Shown here: piece by piece, positions 45,953 to 56,351 of the stretch
How positions within the stretch are numbered: the first letter of the stretch is position 1
How the letters are laid out: each line of letters starts with the position of its first letter
NCBI GenBank assembly: GCA_016936855.1
Contig: JAFGXA010000006.1
Coordinates: 1 to 64,000 of the forward strand
Direction: 5' to 3'
DNA length: 64,000 nt
DNA from: Gammaproteobacteria bacterium
GTDB lineage: Bacteria > Pseudomonadota > Gammaproteobacteria > UBA9339
Position numbers and translations under genes: made by a program
Notes under the pieces: model-generated
Told to the model about the DNA's origin: nothing
The model's database searches: none
The model's input: the letters and a program-made list of their open reading frames with translations, nothing else

Positions 45953-48900
45953 ATGCCAGGTGCTACTGATATTACAGGTCTAGCTAAAGAACTCCTTGAC
46001 TCCGAAAGTGATCATTATGACGCTAAAGATATAGGTTTTATCGGAGAAGGTAAGCCGAATAAAAAACCTTACGAAGATGGTAAGAAAAAGTCTTATGCTG
46101 AAGAGATTGCTGTTGATCCTCAGCTTTTTGAGAGCTCTTTTAGCCAAAAAGAAAAGATAGAAGACAATATTATCGATATACCAGGAACTGTTTCAGCCGA
46201 TGTAGAAGAGGCTGTAGATCTTGCTAGTATAGACGTAGATACTAGGCCTACTTCTGAAAGTGTAGCTATAAGTGATTTTGACAAACAATATAAGCCTTTG
46301 TCTTATATCATTGTTGATAGATTAGAGTGTGAAAAGAAATTGTCAGAAATGCTTATAGAATTTTCAAAAGAGCATTTAACTTCTGATCAACGAGAAAAAG
46401 TTATACAGCTTATTTCGCCTTTAACTTGGCAGTGGGATGTTGGCAGTTTAGATTTTCTTGCTCAAAAAGTCGATGATGTATTGGCGGCTTCAAATAAGAT
46501 GAAGAGTTGGAGTGTGGCTTACGCAAAACAGTATGGAGATGATTTTTATAGCGAGCACTATGGTGAGATTGCTGAATCTGGTGCTAAAAACTTAAGGCCA
46601 ATTAGTGGTGCACTAAGCTCAAGAGCTTCTATTTCAGATGATATGGCTTCAGATATATTACAGCTATTTTCAGAGAAGCCAGCAGCGGGGGCAGGTGATT
46701 CGCCGGCTCTTGCTGAATCAGTATTTGAGAAAAAGCTTGCGGAGATCACGCCTATAGTGTGGCAAAAGGCAGAGTTGGATCTTGCCTACTCTGTTTCATT
46801 AACTGCAGAGATGTATTTAAAACCATTGGTTAGGCAGCTGGATTTAGAGGTGTCTTCGCGTTTTTCTTATGATCGCTCAGAAGACAGGCATGTGGATAAT
46901 GTTATTCAAAAGCTTGAAGATATTAAAGAGGGAATAAGTCAAGCAACAAGCGGTTCCGAGTTAGGAAAGCTATATTGGGAGTATGTAAACTTTTCTAAAG
47001 ATAGGCTTATTGATTTTGTAGAGCACTGTAAGCAGTTTGATGAGTATTCAGCTATATTGGCTCAAAATCAAGCAGGCTTGAGAGAGATGATTGAGATTTA
47101 TGGTGGTGAGCCTGATGAAAATACTGCTAAATTACTGGATATTCAGTTTAAAAGGCCATTTCATTTTGATGCCGAAAAAGTATATTCAATCCCTGGTAGG
47201 TTCGATGCAATAGATCAAGCATTTTCCGATAAATTTCGTGGATTAAACGCTGTTATGGCTTACAGTAAATTAGAGAAAATTGATGAAGCGTTGGCCATGG
47301 AAGGACAGTTAGCGTGGTTGAATGCTGCTTTGGTGGATTCTGAGTTGGAGGTATTAAAAGAAACCGACCCTGTGATTTATGCAGAGCGTAAAAAAGCGAT
47401 AGAAGATAGTATAGCGTCTAGTTCATCAAGATTAACTGAATTACTTGGTGAGATTGGTATCGATAAGTTGTACCCAAGCGATTTTCTAAGCCATCATGAA
47501 TTTTCATCGGCTATAGCAGCAATTAGCGATAGTAGTTTGAGTGTTGATGTGCGCTTCCAGGCTATAAGCTACCTATACGAAAGCTTTTTATATGCAGATA
47601 ATCAAAGAGTGTGGTTGCAAAGTAATCTAAAAGATTTAGATGATGGGCTCTCTAACGGTGATATACCAGAGGATAAAGTTGCTGATTGTGAGCATGCAAG
47701 AGATAAAGTTGCGAAATTATTGGTAAGGTTTGAATCTGAGTATACAAGAGGTAGTGAGCAATACTTTAAGTTGCGTTCCCTAATCAATAAAGATGCTTTG
47801 GAATTCTTACGTAGCACTTTGTCTGCGCTAAGAGAGCAAACTGAACAATCTGCTGGTTTTTTGATTCCAGGTTCAATTTCAACTGAATCTTTTGATGGTA
47901 GCAATTTGCCAGAGTTTTTAGGCAAGAAGCTTTTTGCAATACATCATGCCCAGGAATTAATGACTGAGCCTGATGGTTGTATGCGTATTTTGGAAATAGA
48001 GGAGATGGCTGCTCAGTATTTGGCAGATATTAAAAGATGGACGGCAGTTTTAAAAGACTCTGAATTTGACGATATTGAGCGTGAGGAACTCGATTACCTT
48101 ATGGATGAGGCAGAAGAGTGTTATGAGATGATTCATAGCATAAAAGATAACTTTGCTGAAAGGGAAAAATCTATGCGTTTGGAGCGCAAAACTGCAACAA
48201 CGGACTTATTAGAGCAAATTAAGCTCAAGGCTAGTGAGTCTAATTTTCAATCTAGATATGAAGGCGCAGTGGCGCATGCAAAACGTTTGATTGATTATTA
48301 TACTCAAACGCGAGATTTTACCTTTACAAATTCTAAAGAATGGCTAGCAACGTCAAATATTGTACGGGAGTTGATTCGTGAGGCTAAAGACCTTCAAAAA
48401 TTAGGTGATAACTTAGTGAAGCACGGAGATATAGGTCAGGTCGATGAAATTGCCAACTTTCTTGATAAGCTCGATATGCAGTATGATGAATTAGAAGGAT
48501 TTGAATTTGTATTGAGCGGTCAATATAAGCAATATCAATATCCTGATCTTTTGAGACAGGCTGTAGCGGATTTTCAGGATGGTAAAGATATTGAATATAT
48601 TTATAGTTTGTTGACCAATCCAATAGCCGCAGACTTAATTGCCGCCAACCCTGAATTACACGCTCTTTTTAATAGTTTAAGTTCTAGGTATATTGAAAAT
48701 TACGCATCTCAATTACACTCAATTTGCGTGAATTTGGTTACGCAAATGGACCCTGAAGATTTTTACAATGCAAAACGCGTAAATAAGCCAGGCGAAGAGA
48801 TTGTGAATCCAGAGGCTAAGAGAGTTGCTGATTATTTTAATGGGCTTAAAAGTAAAATTGAGATGGATGTTGTGGCTTGTGAAGATATTGCGCAACGTAC

Positions 48901-50461
48901 CGTTGTGTTTGAAAAGTGGGTGTTAATAGCTAATCAATTATTCCAGAAAGGAGATTACCATAGCTTCTTAGGTGTTATGAGTGGATTGCGTGGTTCAACT
49001 GCAGCAAGAAGATTGAATGCTACAATTGCTGGTCTTTCTTCTTATGCTGCTTCATGTTACAGGGATTTATCAGTTTATATAGACGATGAGCATCAAACAA
49101 AATTACGTGATCTCTATTATGCAGATCAAAAAGAAGGAGTAATTCCTTATGTTGGAGATTGTTTTACTATTACCACGAAAACTGATGATGCTGTCGAAGG
49201 TAACACGAGCGAAAGGATAGCTGCCCTCAAAGAGAATGGAGCTATGCGTCGAATGGTTGGGTTGTTTGAAAGCTTAAGGAATATTTCTGCTGATACACTT
49301 CTCAGTGAAGGTGAATATGCCTTGCTGGATGATTTAGAACATGCTCCACGTAAAACTGACGCTGAGTTGTATAAAGTGTCTTTATTATTAGAACCTCGTG
49401 AAAATACACTTACATCAGCTGGTATTTTTCAGCGAGGACTTGATGGCATTACTACTGTTGATTTGAGTAAAGAGTTGCCTGATATACCTAATTTGAATTG
49501 GGAGTCTCAGATTGTTATTGATTTGATCAAAAACAGCAAATTAAGAGAAATTGTTCTTGATCGACATGTAAGGCTGGATACACGCGCTGGAGCTAAGTCT
49601 ATTACTGCAGTTAATGAAACGATTGGTCAGCCAGTTAGTAAAGCTGGTTTTGCGAACTTGGTTGAACTGATCGGTTTAAAGTTAGATGCTGATGAGTTAG
49701 ATGAGGTTTTTGAGGAAAATCAACAAATAGCTCTTAGAGAAAAAATAACAAACCCGCTTCTGGCTAAGTTGTTGGAAGATAAGGGTGTTGTGTTGATTGG
49801 GGCTAAGGCTGGTATCTTTTCAAAAAGAATAAATATTGAAGATGGCATTAAGGCAATTAATGATTCTATGTTAGAGCCTGTGACATTTGCAGCTTTTAAA
49901 GGCTTGATCGCTAATATCTGTGGCGGCAAGACTATTCTTTCTGACCCAGAGATACATGAGATATTAAAAACCAATATAAAAATTAGAGAGGCGTTGAAGA
50001 GTGAGTTGGCTTCTGAGTCTCTTGGTGCAGATGGTCAGCGTCAGGGAATTGAGAAAGCTAAAGAATTTGTTAGAGAAAATCCAGCTAAAGCTGCATTTTT
50101 GATTACTGGTGGTGTTGCACTTGCGGCTTTAACTGGCGGAGTTGGGGCTATTGCTCTGGGCGCAGGTTTGGCTCATGCAGCTGGTGCTGCTCTAGCTTCA
50201 GCGGCTTTGGGAGCTGTAGTTGGTACAGAGGTTGCATCTGACGACAAAAGTGAAGCGCAAGAGGTTAGCAATAGATCTACTATGTTTGGTGGTGTTTCTT
50301 CGGTTGCTGCCAAGGCAGCAGCGGCTGCTACATCGCAAAAAGATGTAGCAAAAGATTTTGACCATGATGATGCTGCTCTAAAATTAGGGGATGATATTGA
50401 TGCGGCGGAGATGCCGTCTGCTGTTGAAGCAGATCATCATACTCCCGGGTTGGGAAGTTGA
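45953..50461 (+). CDS. Giant unknown protein (1502 residues), candidate effector
   Basis: No family recognised and no catalytic motif seen. The sequence is acidic and mostly helical with long coiled-coil-like stretches (about 570-800). Near the C-terminus two tandem ~75-residue repeats occur (about 1190-1265 and 1266-1345), aligned as AVNETIGQPVSKAGFANLVE with AINDSMLEPVTFAAFKGLIA. A Gly/Ala-rich hydrophobic segment follows (about 1378-1430, FLITGGVALAALTGGVGAIA), then a polar acidic tail ending HHTPGLGS. The layout of a long helical body, late hydrophobic segment and flexible tail recurs in the proteins at 57059 and 58738. GAGAGGG precedes the ATG. It overlaps csiV at the 3' end by 25 bases. 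Confidence 0.8.
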   Translation: MPGATDITGLAKELLDSESDHYDAKDIGFIGEGKPNKKPYEDGKKKSYAEEIAVDPQLFESSFSQKEKIEDNIIDIPGTVSADVEEAVDLASIDVDTRPTSESVAISDFDKQYKPLSYIIVDRLECEKKLSEMLIEFSKEHLTSDQREKVIQLISPLTWQWDVGSLDFLAQKVDDVLAASNKMKSWSVAYAKQYGDDFYSEHYGEIAESGAKNLRPISGALSSRASISDDMASDILQLFSEKPAAGAGDSPALAESVFEKKLAEITPIVWQKAELDLAYSVSLTAEMYLKPLVRQLDLEVSSRFSYDRSEDRHVDNVIQKLEDIKEGISQATSGSELGKLYWEYVNFSKDRLIDFVEHCKQFDEYSAILAQNQAGLREMIEIYGGEPDENTAKLLDIQFKRPFHFDAEKVYSIPGRFDAIDQAFSDKFRGLNAVMAYSKLEKIDEALAMEGQLAWLNAALVDSELEVLKETDPVIYAERKKAIEDSIASSSSRLTELLGEIGIDKLYPSDFLSHHEFSSAIAAISDSSLSVDVRFQAISYLYESFLYADNQRVWLQSNLKDLDDGLSNGDIPEDKVADCEHARDKVAKLLVRFESEYTRGSEQYFKLRSLINKDALEFLRSTLSALREQTEQSAGFLIPGSISTESFDGSNLPEFLGKKLFAIHHAQELMTEPDGCMRILEIEEMAAQYLADIKRWTAVLKDSEFDDIEREELDYLMDEAEECYEMIHSIKDNFAEREKSMRLERKTATTDLLEQIKLKASESNFQSRYEGAVAHAKRLIDYYTQTRDFTFTNSKEWLATSNIVRELIREAKDLQKLGDNLVKHGDIGQVDEIANFLDKLDMQYDELEGFEFVLSGQYKQYQYPDLLRQAVADFQDGKDIEYIYSLLTNPIAADLIAANPELHALFNSLSSRYIENYASQLHSICVNLVTQMDPEDFYNAKRVNKPGEEIVNPEAKRVADYFNGLKSKIEMDVVACEDIAQRTVVFEKWVLIANQLFQKGDYHSFLGVMSGLRGSTAARRLNATIAGLSSYAASCYRDLSVYIDDEHQTKLRDLYYADQKEGVIPYVGDCFTITTKTDDAVEGNTSERIAALKENGAMRRMVGLFESLRNISADTLLSEGEYALLDDLEHAPRKTDAELYKVSLLLEPRENTLTSAGIFQRGLDGITTVDLSKELPDIPNLNWESQIVIDLIKNSKLREIVLDRHVRLDTRAGAKSITAVNETIGQPVSKAGFANLVELIGLKLDADELDEVFEENQQIALREKITNPLLAKLLEDKGVVLIGAKAGIFSKRINIEDGIKAINDSMLEPVTFAAFKGLIANICGGKTILSDPEIHEILKTNIKIREALKSELASESLGADGQRQGIEKAKEFVRENPAKAAFLITGGVALAALTGGVGAIALGAGLAHAAGAALASAALGAVVGTEVASDDKSEAQEVSNRSTMFGGVSSVAAKAAAAATSQKDVAKDFDHDDAALKLGDDIDAAEMPSAVEADHHTPGLGS

Positions 50462-50985
50462 GTATGATTGGTAGGTGCTTGATTGATTTGAATCAATATG
50501 CCGCACAGTGGGTTATCAATATAGTTTAATTCGTTTTCTTTGAGGCGGCGGCTTTGCTTTATAGTGAAGTCGCCGTATTTTGTGTGTAACACCAAGTTGG
50601 TTTTGAAGTTTATGTAATTGTATTTGTTTAATGATATAAATCTTGAAAGTTCTTTGTTATTTATCTGAAAATTGTATGTGGTTGAGCTGTCATCTACTAT
50701 TTCTTGTTGCCAGGCTTTGTTTAGAATAATTTTATAGTCTGGATGTTGAGATATTTTGTTGGTTATATCCGTAAGCTGTGAGGTTATACCTGTTGTAGGG
50801 ACTGCGCTTAGGTCTATGCTGTTCTTTGGTACGGTTATATTGAAGTTTGGCTTGTTATAGGCATGTGCCAGTGTGATATTTTTACTCAACAAATGCTCAA
50901 AAATTAAGATGTTGATTTGGTATGGAATCGCTAAGGCGCTGATTGATGTTATGGTTAGTAATATCGAAATGATGATTTTTTTCAT
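50437..50985 (-). CDS. csiV: CsiV-family periplasmic protein
   Basis: Signal peptide at 1-19 (MKKIIISILLTITSISALA). The mature part begins IPYQINILIFEH and ends QSRRLKENELNYIDNPLCG with LIQINQAP, the typical CsiV pattern (family members end with an ELHYLDHPLFG-like block). In Vibrio CsiV binds peptidoglycan and activates the SMC-like or wall-synthesis response; the general role is uncertain. Its position downstream of mfd on the same strand is the usual one. 182 residues, a short version. Confidence 0.75.
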   Translation of the reverse strand: MKKIIISILLTITSISALAIPYQINILIFEHLLSKNITLAHAYNKPNFNITVPKNSIDLSAVPTTGITSQLTDITNKISQHPDYKIILNKAWQQEIVDDSSTTYNFQINNKELSRFISLNKYNYINFKTNLVLHTKYGDFTIKQSRRLKENELNYIDNPLCGILIQINQAPTNHTQLPNPGV

Positions 50986-51028
50986 TTTGCTATTATAGCA
51001 CCACTCTACTTGACGCCAAGCTAATTAT

Positions 51029-51095
51029 TGGCACCGTCATCCAAAGCGCGGATTTGAGCATGGGCTAGACCCCATATAGGGTCGCCCTTACATGC
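51029..51095 (-). repeat. Family B + family A element at the mfd 3' end
   Basis: On the minus strand CATGTAAGGGCGACCC (family B start, with the mfd TAA inside it) is followed by GGGGTC...GCCC, then GGATGACGGTGCC (family A end). The mfd reading frame terminates in the element. Confidence 0.65.
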
Positions 51096-54000
51096 GCCCT
51101 AATTGGTTCAGCGTGTTATTAATGAATGTGATCAGCTGGTTGGAGTCATCTAGCTTTTGGGTGAACGTTAAGCGGTTGTTGGCTTTGAGCTTGAAGGTGG
51201 TGGGTTGTTGCTGAATTAGGGATATGATTGTTTCGGGTTTGATGGGGGTGTTAGTGTTGAATGTAATGTATCCGCCAGTTAAACTCGCCGAGATTTTTTC
51301 TATACCTAATGCCTTAGCTTTAATTTTTAGTTCGCTGATATATATAATGTTTTTCGCTTCAGCTGGTAATAGGCCAAAGCGATCAATTAGCTCGACTTGT
51401 AGGTCTTTTAATTGTTCGTTAGTTTGTAAGGAGGCTAAACGCTGATAGAAAGTCAGGCGAGTATGTACATCAAAAATATATTCTTTGCTGAAGAAAGCAG
51501 GTATATGTAAATCTACTAAAGCTTCATCTTTTCCAAATATGTTTGCTGAATCTGGATCTTTACCTGACTTTAAAGTTTTTACAGCATTATCTAGCATTTC
51601 TAAATAAAGATTAAGGCCTATTGCCTGGATTTGCCCGCTTTGCTCTTCGCCCAATATCTCTCCTGCACCTCTAATATCAAGATCAAAGCTCGCAAGAGAA
51701 AAGCCTGAGCCTATATCTTTCATAGCGCGCATAGCATCTAGTCGTCTTTGTGCATCTTTACCGAGCGATTCTATGGGAGGAGTAAGTAAATAGGCGTAGG
51801 CTTGATGGTGAGATCGTCCCACGCGTCCGCGCAATTGGTACATTTGCGCTAATCCGAGCTTATCAGCGCGATCAATGATGATGGTGTTAGCCGATGGTAT
51901 GTCAATTCCAGATTCGATGATTGTGCTGCAAATTAATAAATTGTAACGTTGATGATAAAAGTCACGCATGACTTGCTCTAGCTCTTTTTCGCGCATTTGA
52001 CCGTGAGCAATCGCAATTCTTGCTTCGGGTAAAAGTTTGTTTAAAGCTTCTTGGCGTCGGGGCATGCTGGCAACATCATTGTGTAAAAAATAGACTTGGC
52101 CGCCACGCATGATTTCTCTCATGGCTCCTTCTCTGATGAGAGCGTTACTGCTTTCATGCACAAAGGTTTTGATTGAGCGCCGTTTAGCCGGCGGACTTGC
52201 CATGATAGACAAATCTCTTATCCCGTTTATAGACATCTGCAAAGTACGCGGAATAGGCGTTGCGGTGAGACTCAAGATGTCAATATTGGCGCGTAAGGCT
52301 TTGATTTTTTCCTTTTGTTTAACGCCAAAACGATGCTCTTCATCGATAATTAGTAGGCCTAATCCCTTAAAATCAATATTTTTTTGTAGTAATTTGTGAG
52401 TTGCGATTACAATGTCTATTGAGCCTTCTTTTAGTTTATGAATAGTTTGTTCTTGCTCTTTTTGCGTGTTTAGTCGGGATAACATTGCAATGTTTATTGG
52501 CCAGTCAGCAAAGCGATCTTGAAATGTATTTAAGTGTTGTTGTGCTAAAAGTGTTGTCGGTACCAATACAGCAACCTGTTTTGAGTTTTGTACAGCAATA
52601 AATGCTGCGCGCATAGCTACTTCGGTTTTGCCGAAACCGACATCCCCACACACGAGTCTATCCATCGTTTGTGCTGAGTATAAATCCTTTTCTATTTCGT
52701 GTATGGTTTTTGCTTGATCTATTGTTAGCTCGAAGGGGAATTCTTCTGCAAATTTTGCCAATTCTTTTGGGGGTTTATAACTAAAACCAATGCCTTGAGC
52801 TCTTTTTGCGTTAATGGCTAGTAGTTCTGCCGCGCTATCTCTAATTTTGCGTAAAGCCTTTTCTTTGGCTTTTTGCCATTTCACACTGCCTAGTTGTTCA
52901 AGTGCTATTTTATCTGGATCGGCGGTGAAATAGCGAGATATCTGTTGGATGTCAGAAGTTGGCACATAAAGTTTACTACCCATCGCATACTCTATGGTTA
53001 AAAAATCATTGGTTATGCCGTTGGTTGTAATAGTATTGAGCCCTGAATATCTACCTATGCCGTGCTCTTTGTGTATGACAAGATCACCTTGATTGATGTC
53101 ATATGTGTCAAATAAAGTCGGTTGTTCTTCATTTGTGGTCTTAGCATTTTTAGAGCGCATTCTGCGCTGCATTATCAAATCGCTACATAGATCGGATTCA
53201 GCGATTATGGCTATGTCTCCAAAGATGGTGCCGCTATCAAGTGTTGCGTGAGTAATTCCGTAGGGAATATCGCTCTCTATAAATTTTTGCCAACTTTGGC
53301 ATTTTTGTAGATTTAGGTTGAGCGGTTTTAGTTTTTCTAGCAAGATCTCTTCTCGCCCTAAAGAGTCAGCGCAAAAGAGAACTCTTTTTTGTGTTTTTAT
53401 AAACTCATTAAGCGTGAGTGATGGTTTTTTCTCATGATTATTTATGGTGATATTTGGTAATTTTTTTACCGAAAAACCAGGTGGTTTTGAGCCGTCTTTT
53501 ATTTTGATTTGTGTGAATTGTTTTAGTTTAGAAAAAAATATGTTGCCGGTTAGTTGCATTTTATGGGGTGGCAGGAGAGTGCGCGTTTTATCAAAGGCTA
53601 GTTCTTCGTATCTTGTCTTAGTTTCTTTTTGCGCAATTTCGATGCTTTTGGGTAAATCATCATCTCTTATTATTAGGCTGTTTGTTGGCAAGTAATCAAA
53701 TAGTGTTGCGGCCTCTTCAAAAAACATTGGAAGATAAGCCTCTATGCCTGCAAAAGGAGTCTTTTTCTCGATTGATTGATAAATGTATGAGCTTTTAGTT
53801 TGATTGCCGAATTCTGTGACCCATTTTTGTTTAAATATCTCAAGGTATTTTTCTTTTAATGGGATTTCTTTGGCTGGAAGTAATTTTATCTCTTCTATTG
53901 GTTTTATGGATCGCTGGGTTTCTATATCAAGAGTATATATTTGGTCAATTTCGTTATCAAAAAGATCAATGCGAAAAGGGGTTTTACTGCCGGCAGGAAA

Positions 54001-54537
54001 GATGTCAAGAATTGATCCGCGATTAGCAAAATCTCCTGCAGCCAAAACCTGATTGGTTTTTATATATCCGCGCTCAATCAATATGTTAGAGAATGATATT
54101 GAATTTAATTCTTGGTTTTTTTGCAGTAATAAGGAGTTTTTTTGCAGATAGTCTACGGTTGGTAAATAATCAAGTAGTGTGGTTATTGATACTAACAAAA
54201 TGCCTCTTTTGGCATTTAATAATCGATGCATTGTTAAGAGTCGTTCTGAGATAAGTTCCTGATGCGGAGAAAAAACATCATAAGGTAGCAGTTCGCGATC
54301 TGGAAACAGCATTAAGTGTTTTTCGTTATCAGTGTAGAAAAATTTTAATTCGCGCCATAGATTATGGGCTGTGGCTATATTTGGAGTAATGACCACGACG
54401 AGTCCATCGTGCTCTTCGGTAGCAAGGCTAATAGCTAAAGCCGTGGCGCAGCCGTGCATTACTGGCCAATATAGAAATTTGTCTTTTGATTTTTTAAGCC
54501 CAATGTTAAACTTTTCCATATTGGGTTTAAGTAACAT
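51088..54537 (-). CDS. mfd: Transcription-repair coupling factor Mfd
   Basis: ATP-driven translocase that removes stalled RNA polymerase and recruits UvrA. The UvrB-like N-terminal half includes DRELLPYDVFSPHQELISER and RGSILDIFPAG. The RNA-polymerase-interacting domain has GDLVIHKEHGIGRYSGL. The helicase carries GDVGFGKTEVAMRAA (Walker A) and DEEHRFGV, with LRGRVGRSHHQAYAYL. 1149 residues, full length. ATG 54537 or the ATG six codons later could be the start. The extreme C-terminus lies in a repeat. Confidence 0.97.
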   Translation of the reverse strand: MLLKPNMEKFNIGLKKSKDKFLYWPVMHGCATALAISLATEEHDGLVVVITPNIATAHNLWRELKFFYTDNEKHLMLFPDRELLPYDVFSPHQELISERLLTMHRLLNAKRGILLVSITTLLDYLPTVDYLQKNSLLLQKNQELNSISFSNILIERGYIKTNQVLAAGDFANRGSILDIFPAGSKTPFRIDLFDNEIDQIYTLDIETQRSIKPIEEIKLLPAKEIPLKEKYLEIFKQKWVTEFGNQTKSSYIYQSIEKKTPFAGIEAYLPMFFEEAATLFDYLPTNSLIIRDDDLPKSIEIAQKETKTRYEELAFDKTRTLLPPHKMQLTGNIFFSKLKQFTQIKIKDGSKPPGFSVKKLPNITINNHEKKPSLTLNEFIKTQKRVLFCADSLGREEILLEKLKPLNLNLQKCQSWQKFIESDIPYGITHATLDSGTIFGDIAIIAESDLCSDLIMQRRMRSKNAKTTNEEQPTLFDTYDINQGDLVIHKEHGIGRYSGLNTITTNGITNDFLTIEYAMGSKLYVPTSDIQQISRYFTADPDKIALEQLGSVKWQKAKEKALRKIRDSAAELLAINAKRAQGIGFSYKPPKELAKFAEEFPFELTIDQAKTIHEIEKDLYSAQTMDRLVCGDVGFGKTEVAMRAAFIAVQNSKQVAVLVPTTLLAQQHLNTFQDRFADWPINIAMLSRLNTQKEQEQTIHKLKEGSIDIVIATHKLLQKNIDFKGLGLLIIDEEHRFGVKQKEKIKALRANIDILSLTATPIPRTLQMSINGIRDLSIMASPPAKRRSIKTFVHESSNALIREGAMREIMRGGQVYFLHNDVASMPRRQEALNKLLPEARIAIAHGQMREKELEQVMRDFYHQRYNLLICSTIIESGIDIPSANTIIIDRADKLGLAQMYQLRGRVGRSHHQAYAYLLTPPIESLGKDAQRRLDAMRAMKDIGSGFSLASFDLDIRGAGEILGEEQSGQIQAIGLNLYLEMLDNAVKTLKSGKDPDSANIFGKDEALVDLHIPAFFSKEYIFDVHTRLTFYQRLASLQTNEQLKDLQVELIDRFGLLPAEAKNIIYISELKIKAKALGIEKISASLTGGYITFNTNTPIKPETIISLIQQQPTTFKLKANNRLTFTQKLDDSNQLITFINNTLNQLGRM

Positions 54538-54594
54538 TAAGCTTAAGAGACTGCAAGTTAATTTTTAATGCGAAAGTTGCCAGGAGGATGGATT

Positions 54595-55380
54595 ATGTTT
54601 GAATTTGCTGATACACCATTGTCGATGCGGAAGTTGTTTTTGCACTCGCTCACCCTTTATCGCACTATAGCCGCTAAGATTTGGTATGTTATCTTTATCT
54701 TAGTTGGTTTGTGGGGAACTTTTTCGTTGTGGGGTAGGCATTCAAGTGTGGTTAAGCACTATACTGTTATGCTTGATCAAGCTGTCAAAAGTGGGAAAGG
54801 ATTTGATCCGCTTTTTCTATATACGCAGCGCGCTAATTTTTTCGGCGTTTTTTCAGCGCTCCTATTTTTGCTTACGATCCTCACCATTTCTGTAGTGATA
54901 CATCGTGGATACATGTTGGCTAAAAACGAAAAAAATTCTCTTGTAGCTTCCATTGCTTTGTCCATAAAACGTTACATCACGATGTTTCTCGTAGTATTCT
55001 TTTCTATCATAGCGGTTTATTTTGGTATCATATTGCTATTTCTGCCGGCGATTTTTTTGGCGGTTATGCTTTTGTTTGCTCCTTTTTTTGTGATTTTAGA
55101 ACAGAAAGGAATTTTTGGAGCAATTAAGGAAAGTTGCAAGTTGGTGTGGGGCAATTGGTGGCGTTCCTTTGGGTTTACCGCCATTTTTGGAGTGGGTTTA
55201 GCCATGATTATCGCTTTGCTTCTTTATGTGTTTAATATGCTGTTTGGTTTTGTGGTCCAAGGTTTAGGGCTTGAAATCATAATGCTAGTTTTAAGCAGTA
55301 TAATTCTATCCTGGTTATATCCAATGTTTTTAGCTGCTGCTTTAGTGTTATTTAATGATTTAAAACTACGAAAGGGTTAA
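54595..55380 (+). CDS. Unknown multi-pass membrane protein
   Basis: 261 residues with about six hydrophobic helices (for example WYVIFILVGLWGTFSLW, FLVVFFSIIAVYFGIILLFL, IIMLVLSSIILSWLY). No conserved motif that I recognise; general shape is like YciC/UPF0259 or glycerophosphoryl-diester-phosphodiesterase membrane domains. ATG 54595 has a perfect AGGAGG seven bases upstream and is chosen over the ORF start nine codons earlier. It diverges from mfd. Confidence 0.75.
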   Translation: MFEFADTPLSMRKLFLHSLTLYRTIAAKIWYVIFILVGLWGTFSLWGRHSSVVKHYTVMLDQAVKSGKGFDPLFLYTQRANFFGVFSALLFLLTILTISVVIHRGYMLAKNEKNSLVASIALSIKRYITMFLVVFFSIIAVYFGIILLFLPAIFLAVMLLFAPFFVILEQKGIFGAIKESCKLVWGNWWRSFGFTAIFGVGLAMIIALLLYVFNMLFGFVVQGLGLEIIMLVLSSIILSWLYPMFLAAALVLFNDLKLRKG

Positions 55381-55390
55381 TGATGGTTCA

Positions 55391-56290
55391 TCATGGGCTT
55401 TTCTGATTTTTAACGCCATGCGGAACGTGGCAAGTAGCTGCGCTTTGGCTGTTTTTGCAGTGATCAAGCTGATCATCGAAATAGATGTCTGCGCCAAATG
55501 CTCGGAGAAATTCACCTTTTTGTAGTCCGCCAAGAAAGACTGATTCGTCTATACGCAGTTGCCAGGCTCGGAAGGTGCGAATTACTCTTTCGTGCGTTGG
55601 CGCTGATCTTGCCGTAATTAAAGCGGTACGGATTGGTGTTTTATCCCCGCTTGGTAATTTGCTTTGTAATTTTTGCAGTGCGCTTAAAAATTTTCGGAAA
55701 GGACCTGCCGACATAGGTTTTTTCGCCAGCTTTTTTTCGTGATCTATGAATGCTTCCAACCCTTGCTCGTGATAAATTTGTTCTGATTCATCGGAAAAGA
55801 GCACAGCATCGCCGTCGAATGCTACACGTAGTTGATTTGAAGTTTTCGCCTTTGGGTTTTTTGCATAGATGTGGGCTGCGGCACAACCAGCCTTAAGAGC
55901 GCTTTCTACATCTTCAGCATTGGCCGAAAGAAAAAGGTGAGCATGAAAGGCTTTGGCATATTGGTATGGATCTCTTCCGCTAGTGAAGGCTGCTCTGCTT
56001 ATATCAAGATCATCATGCTCGATACTATTAAATATTCTAAGGCCAGTATCGGCACTGTTGCGTGAAATTAAGATTATTTCAACATAGTCACCATATTTAT
56101 TTAAAGCTAATAATTTTTTTACTAAAGAGTGCGCAACGCCAGGTTGCAGCGGTTCGTCTTCATGAGCAATTTGATGTTTTGAGTAGCTTTTAATGCCTTG
56201 TTCTTCATAAACACGGTTGCTCTCGGTTAGATCAAATAAAGCTCGTGAGGATACAGCTACAATCAGTTTATCAGCAAATGTGGAATTCAT
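55391..56290 (-). CDS. Cytosolic 5'-nucleotidase (NT5C1-like)
   Basis: HAD-type nucleotidase related to the eukaryotic cytosolic 5'-nucleotidase I family, found also in many bacteria. The key pattern is the repeat-like ALFDLTESNRVYEEQGIKSY near the start, VAFDGDAVLFSDESEQIYHEQG in the middle (DGD metal site) and ADIYFDDQLDHC near the end. ATG 56290 gives MNSTFADKLIVAVSSRALF; the 65 codons upstream run into the divergent regulator gene and are not supported. 299 residues, normal. Confidence 0.85.
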   Translation of the reverse strand: MNSTFADKLIVAVSSRALFDLTESNRVYEEQGIKSYSKHQIAHEDEPLQPGVAHSLVKKLLALNKYGDYVEIILISRNSADTGLRIFNSIEHDDLDISRAAFTSGRDPYQYAKAFHAHLFLSANAEDVESALKAGCAAAHIYAKNPKAKTSNQLRVAFDGDAVLFSDESEQIYHEQGLEAFIDHEKKLAKKPMSAGPFRKFLSALQKLQSKLPSGDKTPIRTALITARSAPTHERVIRTFRAWQLRIDESVFLGGLQKGEFLRAFGADIYFDDQLDHCKNSQSAATCHVPHGVKNQKSP

Positions 56291-56351
56291 AATAGTTGGA
56301 GATTTTAGCACAATTTTATATTGACTAGATAATGAAGTTTGAGGTAAGTTT

